Of a stretch of DNA of 13,804 nt, positions 1-6,031 are shown piece by piece. Origin of the DNA: HGM05190 sp964394205 (lineage in GTDB: Bacteria; Bacteroidota; Bacteroidia; Bacteroidales; Muribaculaceae); the NCBI GenBank assembly GCA_964394205.1, contig CAYMVS010000060.1, forward strand, positions 1-13,804. The letters are read 5' to 3'. Positions within the stretch are counted from its first letter, which is position 1, and each line of letters begins with the position of its first letter. The notes beneath the pieces are model-generated. The model was not told the DNA's origin. It was given only the letters and a program-made list of their open reading frames with translations, and ran no database searches. The translations under genes were made by a program, and so were the position numbers.

Positions 1-298
1 AGCTGTAGAAAGCGCCAACGCCAATGGCGGTGACAGTGTATTCAAAATCCTCGTAGGTGACGGTCTGGGGTATTTTCACCGAGCCTGAATATTGTGAGTC
101 GGCGCTTTCAGGATCGTCGAGCGGCAAAACGGTGACTGCCAGGCGGTCGGTGTTCTCCTTCACTATGTAGGTCACCCCATCGACGGTGAAATCGGTACCG
201 ATGGCGGCGGGAGTCACGTTGGGGTTTTCGTCGCCGGTGGTCTGAGCCGACAGGCTCAAGGCGCTCGCAAGAGAGATTGTCAATAAAAGTTTTCTCAT
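1..298 (-). CDS. BspA-like leucine-rich-repeat surface/secreted protein, N-terminal part (cut by window edge)
   Basis: Only the first 99 codons are in the window; the gene continues past position 1. The protein opens with a classical Sec signal peptide (MRKLLLTISLASALSLSAQ). A short linker leads to a beta-rich segment ending VTYEDFEYTVTAIGVGAFYS. The pattern YxVTxIGxxAF is the first unit of the BspA/LRR_5 family (23-residue leucine-rich repeats in secreted Bacteroidales proteins), and the same pattern is seen in the complete gene at 11661-13697. A TAnnTTTG promoter box lies 77 bases before the ATG. Family members are cell-surface or secreted, often binding host proteins or carbohydrates; the ligand here cannot be told. 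The start is the ATG directly before the signal peptide. Confidence 0.8.
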   Translation of the reverse strand, partial: MRKLLLTISLASALSLSAQTTGDENPNVTPAAIGTDFTVDGVTYIVKENTDRLAVTVLPLDDPESADSQYSGSVKIPQTVTYEDFEYTVTAIGVGAFYS

Positions 299-320
299 AA
301 AATAGTATTAAAATTTGTCC

Positions 321-340
321 TGTCTCTGATATCGGAGACA
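321..340. promoter_or_regulatory. 20-bp near-perfect palindrome in the leader of the BspA-like gene
   Basis: TGTCTCTGATATCGGAGACA reads the same on both strands except for one T/G pair. It lies between the -7 box at 375-382 and the start codon at 298, inside the predicted untranslated leader. It could be a dimeric repressor site or a leader hairpin; the sequence does not decide between them. Confidence 0.4.
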
Positions 341-374
341 CAGAAAAATGTGGTTTTCAAAAAAGTGATTTGTG

Positions 375-382
375 CAAAAGTA
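375..382 (-). promoter_or_regulatory. Bacteroidota -7 box for the BspA-like gene at 1-298
   Basis: On the minus strand this reads TACTTTTG, an exact match to TAnnTTTG and followed by C as is common. It predicts a leader of about 70 nt. I did not find a convincing -33 TTTG at the usual spacing. Confidence 0.55.
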
Positions 383-428
383 GTCATTTATTCTTATTAT
401 GCACCAATAGCAGGCGTGATTTTCACCC

Positions 429-854
429 TCATAGATGCAGCAGGCGGCCGAGCAGGCGGCGGCTGAGGTCGATGATGTCGCGGTGCAGCGAGCCCGAACC
501 GGTGTTTTCGCTCACGCTCTTTGCCTCGATTATCGTCAGGCCGAGGGCAGTGAGAGTGCTGAACCAGGGCAAAACCGGTAGCGTCCATCCCCCCTCCATG
601 CGCCCGGCTATCAGTGTTGCGATGACGATAACGTCGACCACCAGCATCGACATCTGAAGGGTCATGTAGGAGCCAAGCTTGGTGACCGTTCGCCTGAATC
701 CTTTTGACGAGGTCTTCTGCCGGCATCTCTTTGCCCGGGTCACTCCCGAGATGAAGTCGATGATGACGGCGACAATCACCACTGCAAAACAGATGGCCAC
801 AAGATAGAGCGCCGGCCTCAGCGCGGCAAAAGCAACCGAATAAGTTTGATCCAT
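429..854 (-). CDS. Phage-holin-family small membrane protein
   Basis: A 141-residue protein with about three hydrophobic segments: roughly residues 8-33, 55-75 and 85-100. After the first segment comes the pattern D-F-I-S-G-V with a following Ala and basic stretch, then SSKGFRRTVTKLG and a second membrane segment. This is the signature of the phage holin_4 (toxin-secretion/lysis holin) family. Holins make membrane pores for endolysin release, but no endolysin or amidase lies beside it, so the role here is unknown. I place the start at 854 because the -7 box TAACTTTG at 869-876 would sit inside any longer reading; AAAAAGG precedes the ATG. The gene lies 59 bases after ribE on the same strand but appears to have its own promoter. 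It may be a phage remnant, or one of the orphan holin-like proteins common in Bacteroidales. Confidence 0.7.
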   Translation of the reverse strand: MDQTYSVAFAALRPALYLVAICFAVVIVAVIIDFISGVTRAKRCRQKTSSKGFRRTVTKLGSYMTLQMSMLVVDVIVIATLIAGRMEGGWTLPVLPWFSTLTALGLTIIEAKSVSENTGSGSLHRDIIDLSRRLLGRLLHL

Positions 855-868
855 AACCTTTTTTGACG

Positions 869-876
869 CAAAGTTA
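869..876 (-). promoter_or_regulatory. -7 box for the holin-like gene
   Basis: The minus strand reads TAACTTTG followed by C, an exact TAnnTTTG match 14 bases upstream of the ATG at 854. It decides the start codon, since the longer open frame would begin upstream of the promoter. Confidence 0.5.
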
Positions 877-913
877 CGGGTCAATTCAGCCCGGGGTTAC
901 CCCCATCGGTTTA

Positions 914-1522
914 TCACTTGGACAGCTCGGCCAGACGGGCGAGATATTTCCCGATTATGTCAAACTCGATGTTGACGCGCGTGCCGGGGCGGATGTCCTG
1001 AAAATTGGTGTGCTCAAAGGTATAGGGAATAATGGCGACACGGAATGAGCGTGGCTCCGAGTCACACACGGTCAGGCTGACGCCATTGACCGTCACCGAG
1101 CCTTTCTCTACCGTCATATAACCCTTGGCGACAAGCTCGGGGGTTACGTCATAGGTGAACTTGTAGTAACGGCTTCCGTCAACCTCCTCGACGCTCTCAC
1201 AAACGGCTGTCGTGTCGACATGCCCCTGCACAATGTGTCCGTCAAGACGCCCGTTGAGCATCATCGAGCGCTCGAGATTGACCTTTGAGCCAACTCTCAG
1301 ATCGCCCAGGTTGCTGCGGTCAAGTGTCTCCTGGATGGCCGTCACGACGTATGTGCCGTCGGGATTGAGGGCGACAACGGTCAGGCACACCCCGTTGTGG
1401 GCCACCGACTGGTCGATCGACAACTCGTCGGCAAAAGATGATTTGACTGTAAGGTTAAGGTTACCTTCTTTAAAATCAACGGCCGCAACCGTAGCGGCTT
1501 CTTCTACTATTCCTGAAAACAT
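914..1522 (-). CDS. ribE: Riboflavin synthase (alpha subunit)
   Basis: Catalyses the last step of riboflavin synthesis: dismutation of two 6,7-dimethyl-8-ribityllumazine molecules to riboflavin plus 5-amino-6-ribitylaminouracil, in the cytoplasm. The 202-residue length is normal for the family. Two lumazine-binding domains of about 95 residues each are visible. The first starts MFSGIVEE and has SVAHNGVCLTV (residues 39-49) with the conserved Cys46. The second starts LDGHIVQGHVD (93-103) and has KGSVTVNGVSLTV (140-152) and IPYTFEHTN (165-173). The ATG at 1522 gives the canonical MFSGIVEE start and is preceded by AAAAAGGA. The transcript seems to begin about 20 nt upstream of the ATG, leaving no room for an FMN riboswitch. 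Other rib genes are not in the window. Confidence 0.97.
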   Translation of the reverse strand: MFSGIVEEAATVAAVDFKEGNLNLTVKSSFADELSIDQSVAHNGVCLTVVALNPDGTYVVTAIQETLDRSNLGDLRVGSKVNLERSMMLNGRLDGHIVQGHVDTTAVCESVEEVDGSRYYKFTYDVTPELVAKGYMTVEKGSVTVNGVSLTVCDSEPRSFRVAIIPYTFEHTNFQDIRPGTRVNIEFDIIGKYLARLAELSK

Positions 1523-1549
1523 GGTGTTATTCCTTTTTTAATCAGACTG

Positions 1550-1557
1550 CAAAGGTA
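1550..1557 (-). promoter_or_regulatory. -7 box for ribE
   Basis: The minus strand reads TACCTTTG followed by C, an exact match to TAnnTTTG, 27 bases before the ribE ATG. It is back to back with the box at 1636-1643 for the phage-like cassette. Confidence 0.6.
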
Positions 1558-1635
1558 GTAAACAATTCTAACATTTGCTAATTGGTTGGCGCGTCAGGTA
1601 AAACAATAGGGGGAGCCACCCGCCGGGCCGGAGGG

Positions 1636-1643
1636 TAATTTTG
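1636..1643 (+). promoter_or_regulatory. -7 box for the phage-like cassette
   Basis: TAATTTTG followed by C matches TAnnTTTG exactly and lies 19 bases before the ATG at 1663, so the predicted leader is very short. No clear -33 element was seen in the GC-rich sequence upstream. Confidence 0.5.
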
Positions 1644-1662
1644 CCCCAAAAAAATTTTGTTT

Positions 1663-2208
1663 ATGACAATAGTTTTCAACCAACAGCAAATGCTTGAGCA
1701 ATGGATGCTCAGGCGTTACCACGAGCCGGCCGGAAGAGTTGATGCCACCGTGACACGCCATTTTGGCGTCGACATGGAGGCGATTGCAAAAATGGAGATG
1801 CGCCAATGGTATCTCAACCTGCTTGACACGGGCGAGCCCCGGTTTTTAGCCCCGGGTGACTACTCGCTCGATGTCAACCTGTCGACGATGGCCGACGGCA
1901 GTCTGGAGATCACGCTGCCCGTCGGTACTCGCCGGGTGATGGAGGTGCAACTGTCATGCTGGTCGCGCCCGGCCACGATCTGTCTGTCGCCCGACGAGAC
2001 TCTGCTCAGGCGTCTGGCCAACCCCTTCTCACGCCCCGGCCAGACGATGCCGGTAGCCATCGTCAACTCCAACAAACTGAAACTGTACTCCCTCCCGCAG
2101 GGTCAGGCCTCGACCCGTGTGACCCGCCTGAGCCTGGTGGTCGACACCGGTGCCGACTGCTACCGCATGGATGAAAGCGCCCTTTCACTAATCAAACCTA
2201 TAAACTGA
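1663..2208 (+). CDS. Uncharacterised protein, first gene of the portal cassette
   Basis: I do not recognise this 181-residue protein. Its N-terminal third (about residues 5-57) looks helical and polar, with MLEQWMLRRYH and a second amphipathic helix through IAKMEMRQWYLNLL. The rest (about 65-165) is probably beta-rich: FLAPGDYSLDVNL, LEITLPVGTRRVMEVQLSCW, TRVTRLSLVVDTG. There is no signal peptide or membrane segment. The ATG at 1663 is preferred over an in-frame TTG two codons earlier. The stop is one base before the ATG of the portal-like gene, so the two are probably translationally coupled, and a connector or structural role beside the portal is possible by context only. Base and codon use look like the surrounding host genes, suggesting long residence. 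Confidence 0.75.
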   Translation: MTIVFNQQQMLEQWMLRRYHEPAGRVDATVTRHFGVDMEAIAKMEMRQWYLNLLDTGEPRFLAPGDYSLDVNLSTMADGSLEITLPVGTRRVMEVQLSCWSRPATICLSPDETLLRRLANPFSRPGQTMPVAIVNSNKLKLYSLPQGQASTRVTRLSLVVDTGADCYRMDESALSLIKPIN

Positions 2209-2209
2209 C

Positions 2210-3619
2210 ATGAATACACCAAAACTTCAACTGGCCCTTGATGCCTTTAAGGCCGGTGCCGACCTGCGCCGGCACCGCTCGCGTTGTAAAGATTTCACCT
2301 ACGGTCGCCAATGGGGCGAAAAAATCACAGATGCCGACGGTCGGACGGTGACCGAAGGGGAGATGGCCTCGCGCCTGGGGCGTCAACCGCTGACCCACAA
2401 CCTGACCCGACAACTGGTCAAAAGTGTGGTCGGTCGCTGGCGTCACAACCTCAAGCAGTCGCGCCCCGCCGACTATATGCCCGACGAGACGGCCCGGCGC
2501 AATCTGCTCGACGAGCTCGACTCGCGCGCCCTCGAGGAGTTTATAATCTCGGGGTGCTGCATCCAGCGCGTTGTCTATGAAAGACGCCCCGGGGGCGAGG
2601 GGGTGTGGGTCGACAATGTGAGCCCCTCGCGCTTTTTCTGCAACAGATTTGTCGATCCGCGCAGCAGCGACATAGAGCTTGTCGGGATGTTGCACGACAT
2701 GAGCCTGAGAGAGGTGATGATGAGATGGGGTAGTGGCGACAATGCCCGGGCCGATGCCATCAAGCACTGCTATCAAAGTTTGTGGAACAACAGCGCCACC
2801 GGCACTGTGGGCGCCGACGAGGTGGCCGACTTTTTCAGCGCCGGCGCCGGTCGCTGCCGTGTCATTGAGATGTGGACTCTCGAGACGCGCTCGCTGCTGC
2901 AGTGTCACGACCCTGAGAAGGGGAGTCTCTTTATGGTTGACGACAGTGAGACCGCGCGTAAGAAACTGAAGCTTCTTAATAAAAAACGGCGCGACACGGG
3001 TGACAGTGAGGTGGCCTGGACCCCGCGCGTCTCGCTCAAATGGCACTGCTCGTGGCTTACTCCCGACGGGATGATTCTCTCCGAGTTTGACTCTCCCTAT
3101 CGCCATTCGGGCCACCCTTTTGTTGTCAAATACTACCCGATGACCGACGGCGAGGTGCACTCGCTTGTTGAAGATGTGATCGACCAACAGCGCTACATCA
3201 ACCGCCTGATCTCGCTTGTCGACCAGGTTATGAGTTTCTCGGCAAAGGGGGTGCTGATGTTTCCGGTCGAGTCGCTGCCCGAAAACATCACATGGGACGA
3301 TATACGCTACCAGTGGGGCCGACCCGACGGCATTGTGCCTTATTGCGGTTATGAGGGTCAGAAACCCGAGCAGGTCATTGCCAACGCCAACAACACCGGA
3401 GCCTCCGAGCTGCTTTCTATCGAGATGAAGATGATGGAGCAGGTCTCGGGCGTGTCAAACGCGCTGCAGGGACGTCTGCCTCAAACCATCACCTCGGCCG
3501 ACGCCCTGAGAGACTCCATTGAAAATGCAACTGTGGCTCTGCTTGACCTTTATGAGACGTTTGGCACCTTCCGCCAACAACGCGACATGCTGATGTCTCA
3601 ATCCTTTTACAATTATTAA
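2210..3619 (+). CDS. P22-type phage portal protein homologue, orphan
   Basis: Portal proteins form the dodecameric ring through which phage DNA enters and leaves the capsid. This 469-residue protein has the layout of the P22-like portal family: a polar N-terminus with RQWGEKIT; a beta region with a DP-motif (FVDPRSSDIELVGMLHDMSL, from residue 147); the diagnostic EDVIDQQRYINRLISLVDQV (321-340), corresponding to the helix in which Gln-Arg-x-x-Asn is conserved; and EQVSGVSNALQGRLPQTIT (410-428), the isGi...G region, followed by a long final helix. It is shorter than P22 portal (725 residues) and stops soon after that helix, so C-terminal parts may be missing. No terminase, protease, capsid or tail genes are present in the window. 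It is intact and host-like in codon use, so it is either domesticated or a decaying prophage relic. The portal call rests on remembered family patterns, not a search. Confidence 0.75.
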   Translation: MNTPKLQLALDAFKAGADLRRHRSRCKDFTYGRQWGEKITDADGRTVTEGEMASRLGRQPLTHNLTRQLVKSVVGRWRHNLKQSRPADYMPDETARRNLLDELDSRALEEFIISGCCIQRVVYERRPGGEGVWVDNVSPSRFFCNRFVDPRSSDIELVGMLHDMSLREVMMRWGSGDNARADAIKHCYQSLWNNSATGTVGADEVADFFSAGAGRCRVIEMWTLETRSLLQCHDPEKGSLFMVDDSETARKKLKLLNKKRRDTGDSEVAWTPRVSLKWHCSWLTPDGMILSEFDSPYRHSGHPFVVKYYPMTDGEVHSLVEDVIDQQRYINRLISLVDQVMSFSAKGVLMFPVESLPENITWDDIRYQWGRPDGIVPYCGYEGQKPEQVIANANNTGASELLSIEMKMMEQVSGVSNALQGRLPQTITSADALRDSIENATVALLDLYETFGTFRQQRDMLMSQSFYNY

Positions 3620-3627
3620 CAGATAAG

Positions 3628-3662
3628 TCGTGGTATTTTACCCTATTATCGTGGTAATATTG
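3628..3662 (+). promoter_or_regulatory. Paired TCGTGGTA repeats with a weak -7-like box
   Basis: TCGTGGTA occurs at 3628-3635 and again at 3649-3656, exactly 21 bp (two helical turns) apart. The second copy overlaps TAATATTG (3655-3662), one mismatch from TAnnTTTG. It may provide a separate regulated promoter for the gene starting at 3691. This is weak evidence. Confidence 0.25.
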
Positions 3663-3690
3663 CAATATAAACCAAACCTCCTTTTAAAAT

Positions 3691-4119
3691 ATGCTTGAAT
3701 ATATCCAACGACGCAACCGTGACTTTCTTGCAACAGTCAACCGCCTGCTGCGCGACCCCGCCAACAGTCGCTTCACTCTCAGGCAGATCGTCGAGAAAGC
3801 GGCCTCCATGCCGGCACCCGAGTATTACATAACTTTCAGTCACATAATTGACAATATGCCTGGACGAGAAAGCCGGCGGTTGCCGGTGACTCCCCGCACC
3901 CGCAAGGCCCAGATGTGGAGTGAAATATTGGGTAGGGCCGATGCCATCGTTGCCCGCACCGGGTGCACGCGCCAAAACGCCGTGGCGCGTGTGCTCGAGG
4001 CGGGCAACGCCTCCTCCTTTTTCATTTCACCCTCCTCAGCGTGGGTTCTTTACCACGGTATAATGAGTGGCCGTCTCCCCTATCTCCAATCCAACGCCTG
4101 TCATCGGCCCCGCCGATGA
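3691..4119 (+). CDS. Uncharacterised protein with an internally duplicated motif, portal cassette
   Basis: I do not know a function for this 142-residue, basic, soluble protein. Its notable feature is an apparent internal duplication. Residues about 28-56 contain IVEKAASMPAPEYYITFSHI, and about 95-125 contain AVARVLEAGNASSFFISPSS followed by Ala-Trp. Both share a helix with Ala/Val spacing, then (A)(P/S)(E/S)(Y/F)(Y/F)I(T/S), then another helix, suggesting two copies of a small helical domain that could bind nucleic acid or protein. It follows the portal-like gene by 71 bases on the same strand, and a similar gap-free arrangement continues into the next gene. An A-rich, Shine-Dalgarno-poor leader (CCTTTTAAAAT) precedes the ATG, as is usual in this phylum. 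Confidence 0.7.
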   Translation: MLEYIQRRNRDFLATVNRLLRDPANSRFTLRQIVEKAASMPAPEYYITFSHIIDNMPGRESRRLPVTPRTRKAQMWSEILGRADAIVARTGCTRQNAVARVLEAGNASSFFISPSSAWVLYHGIMSGRLPYLQSNACHRPRR

Positions 4120-4145
4120 TCATTAACTATTAAAAAAAATTTAAT

Positions 4146-4562
4146 ATGACAATAACAGTTTCTCTTTCTATCAGTGAGATTGCCCGCCGGGCCATGGCGA
4201 TGTCGGCTCTCAAAGTATCAACTGACACTCAAAAATCACCCCTTACGCTTGACGACAGTGCAGCCCTCGAGTGTGCCGCCGAGATGATATTGGGGCGCCT
4301 GGTGCTTAATCTTTATCCCCACATCACCAAGAGCAGCTATCAAGACGCTCTGCTTGAGCTTGAACTGACAACCCCGCGCCGGCTCACCGGCGCCGAGACC
4401 ATAGCGTGTCGCCTGGCCATGGAAAATGCCGCCACCGCCATTTTGACAGGATATGTGACCTCCGATCCTTCAGGCGACGATGAGGCCGACAGCATAATGC
4501 ACTCTCTGCTCAAAATCCTCGCCCAACCACCCGCCGGCGGCCGCCACCCCTTTATGTTTTGA
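4146..4562 (+). CDS. Uncharacterised protein, last gene of the portal cassette
   Basis: An unrecognised 138-residue, mostly helical protein with no signal peptide or membrane helix. Predicted helices run through about residues 8-25 (ISEIARRAMAMSALKV), 36-60 (SAALECAAEMILGRLVLNLY), 62-75 and 82-103 (AETIACRLAMENAATAILTG). The C-terminus is acidic, then Pro/Gly-rich. It starts 26 bases after the preceding gene, behind an AAAAAAATTTAAT leader much like the one before the first cassette gene (1650-1662). The two genes also begin with similar residues (MTIVF and MTITV). It ends at the edge of the AT-rich DnaA-box region. A head-completion or regulatory role would be guesswork. Confidence 0.7.
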   Translation: MTITVSLSISEIARRAMAMSALKVSTDTQKSPLTLDDSAALECAAEMILGRLVLNLYPHITKSSYQDALLELELTTPRRLTGAETIACRLAMENAATAILTGYVTSDPSGDDEADSIMHSLLKILAQPPAGGRHPFMF

Positions 4563-4982
4563 ATTTTCATCCATTGAAAAGGTGTTGATAAGGGTGTTGA
4601 AAACTGTTGAAAAAAGATAAGGAATTTTTAAAAATTAAATTTGCATGTTTCAACCCGGCGGCTGTATATAAATAATCTTTCCCTGACCAAAAAAGTTAAA
4701 AATATTTGTTGTACAGATATCAATACACTTTTCCACAGTCTTGCATTAGTCAATCACACAATTTTTATTAACTTTGCAGTTATCAACAGGTTGTTAATAA
4801 CTCCTTTTAATGATTTATTATCAGCATTTTAAACTGTTGATAAACTATTGATAAAGCCTTCTTTGACTTTAATAAGCCACATTTGCAAATTAATGGGCAA
4901 AAAGTTATCACGCTTATCAACAGCCATTGTAGTAGTTATTTAGAAAAGAGATTTTAAAATTTAATTTTTTAAAATATAAATA
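4563..4982. other. Candidate replication origin (oriC-like) or DnaA-box cluster
   Basis: This 420-bp gene-free region is far more AT-rich than its surroundings. Exact TTATCAACA 9-mers (either strand) lie at 4583-4591 (-), 4780-4788 (+), 4835-4843 (-) and 4914-4922 (+). TTTTCCACA, which fits the E. coli DnaA box consensus TTWTNCACA, is at 4729-4737. Near matches are at 4595-4603 and 4605-4613 (TTTTCAACA on the minus strand), 4792-4800, 4818-4826 and 4846-4854. A run of 34 bases made only of A and T (4951-4984) directly follows the last box and could serve as the unwinding element. The region overlaps the nadA upstream sequence. dnaA itself is not in the window. Alternatives are a DnaA-titration site or a DnaA-controlled nadA promoter. 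Confidence 0.6.
4769..4776 (+). promoter_or_regulatory. -7 box within the DnaA-box region, pointing towards nadA
   Basis: TAACTTTG followed by C matches TAnnTTTG exactly. It would give nadA a leader of about 200 nt that crosses several DnaA boxes. No closer match to the consensus was found upstream of nadA. Confidence 0.4.
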
Positions 4983-5957
4983 ATGAAAGTAGAAAAAACT
5001 CCCGATGCCACCCCCTCTGCCGGGACTCTCGTTGAAGAGATAAAGAAACTCAAGCGAGAGCGTGACGCCGTCATTATGGCTCACTATTATCAGAAAGGAG
5101 AAATACAGGAATTGGCCGACTATATAGGCGACTCTCTGGCATTGGCACGTATAGCCTCGCGTGTCGAGGCACCGGTGATTGTGATGTGTGGAGTGCATTT
5201 TATGGGCGAGACTGCCAAAATACTATGTCCTGACAAGACTGTGCTTGTGCCCGACATGGAGGCCGGGTGCTCGCTGGCCGACTCGTGTGAGGCCGGTGCA
5301 TTCAAGAGTTTTATAGAAAGGCATCCCGGTCACACGGTTATTTCCTACGTTAACACCACGGCCGCCGTCAAGGCTCTGACCGACGTGGTGGTCACCTCGG
5401 GAAACGCGCGCCAGATTGTTGAGAGTTTCCCTGAAGATGAAAAAATAGTGTTTGGCCCTGACCGCAACCTGGGGTCCTACATCAACTCGGTGACAGGCCG
5501 CAAGATGGTGTTGTGGGATGGCGCGTGTCACGTTCACGAGCAGTTTTCTCTCGAGGCTATTGTGGAGTTGAAGCGTCAGCATCCCGATGCCCAGGTGTTG
5601 GTCCACCCCGAGTGCAAGGGGCCTGTGCGCGCCATGGCCGACGTTCTCGGCTCGACGGCTGTCTTGCTTGACCATGCTGTCAAAAGTCCCTGTAAAGAGT
5701 TTATAGTGGCCACTGAGAGCGGTATTCTGCACCAGATGAAGCGGCAGTGTCCCGACAAGATATTTATTCCCGCTCCTCCGCTCGACAGCACCTGTGGTTG
5801 CAACGATTGCTCCTACATGAAACTCAACACGCTTGAAAAGGTGCGCGATTGCCTGCGCGACCTCAAGCCCGCCATCGAGGTCGACCCCGCCATCGCCGCC
5901 CGTGCCCGTCTCCCAATCGAGAGAATGCTTGAAATATCAAATAAAATAAAGGTTTAG
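4983..5957 (+). CDS. nadA: Quinolinate synthase
   Basis: Condenses iminoaspartate with dihydroxyacetone phosphate to quinolinate, the second step of de novo NAD synthesis, using an oxygen-sensitive [4Fe-4S] cluster in the cytoplasm. At 324 residues it is the length of the compact family form. Three pseudo-repeated domains are visible. IMAHYYQKGEIQELADYIGDS (31-51) opens the first. Likely cluster ligands are Cys69 in VMCGVHFMGETAKIL, Cys182 in DGACHVHE and Cys276 in CGCNDCSYMKLNT (271-283). HPEC (208-211) and ATESGILHQ (243-251) are also conserved family stretches. The ATG follows an all-A/T run with no Shine-Dalgarno. nadB and nadC are not adjacent. It converges with the FKBP operon onto a shared terminator. 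Confidence 0.97.
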   Translation: MKVEKTPDATPSAGTLVEEIKKLKRERDAVIMAHYYQKGEIQELADYIGDSLALARIASRVEAPVIVMCGVHFMGETAKILCPDKTVLVPDMEAGCSLADSCEAGAFKSFIERHPGHTVISYVNTTAAVKALTDVVVTSGNARQIVESFPEDEKIVFGPDRNLGSYINSVTGRKMVLWDGACHVHEQFSLEAIVELKRQHPDAQVLVHPECKGPVRAMADVLGSTAVLLDHAVKSPCKEFIVATESGILHQMKRQCPDKIFIPAPPLDSTCGCNDCSYMKLNTLEKVRDCLRDLKPAIEVDPAIAARARLPIERMLEISNKIKV

Positions 5958-5972
5958 ATCAGGGATAATAAC

Positions 5973-6007
5973 AAGGCGGCTCGGGCAAATTCAGCCCGAG
6001 CCGCCTT
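5973..6007. terminator. Bidirectional terminator between nadA and the FKBP operon
   Basis: AAGGCGGCTCGGGC (5973-5986) pairs perfectly with GCCCGAGCCGCCTT (5994-6007) around a 7-base loop. This 14-bp GC-rich stem sits between two convergent genes and is flanked by T/A-rich sequence on both sides, although a long uninterrupted T-run is lacking. Confidence 0.8.
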
Positions 6008-6031
6008 AACTGTAAGGTTTTATTTCAAAGA

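Noticed and set aside
1523..1662. FMN riboswitch upstream of ribE
   Set aside because: The -7 box at 1550-1557 leaves only about 20 nt of leader, and no RFN-element-like conserved blocks were seen.
2198..3187. 329-codon minus-strand open frame opposite the portal-like gene
   Set aside because: It mirrors the portal coding frame, its protein has no recognisable pattern, and long antisense frames arise from the GC-rich codon bias here.
1663..4562. Complete prophage or gene transfer agent
   Set aside because: Only a portal homologue is recognisable; terminase, capsid, tail, integrase and lysis enzymes are absent from the window.
4641..4832. 63-codon frame in the DnaA-box region
   Set aside because: AT-rich, no ribosome-binding or family signal, and it overlaps several DnaA boxes.
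5223..5732. 169-codon minus-strand frame opposite nadA
   Set aside because: Shadow of the conserved nadA frame; no independent support.
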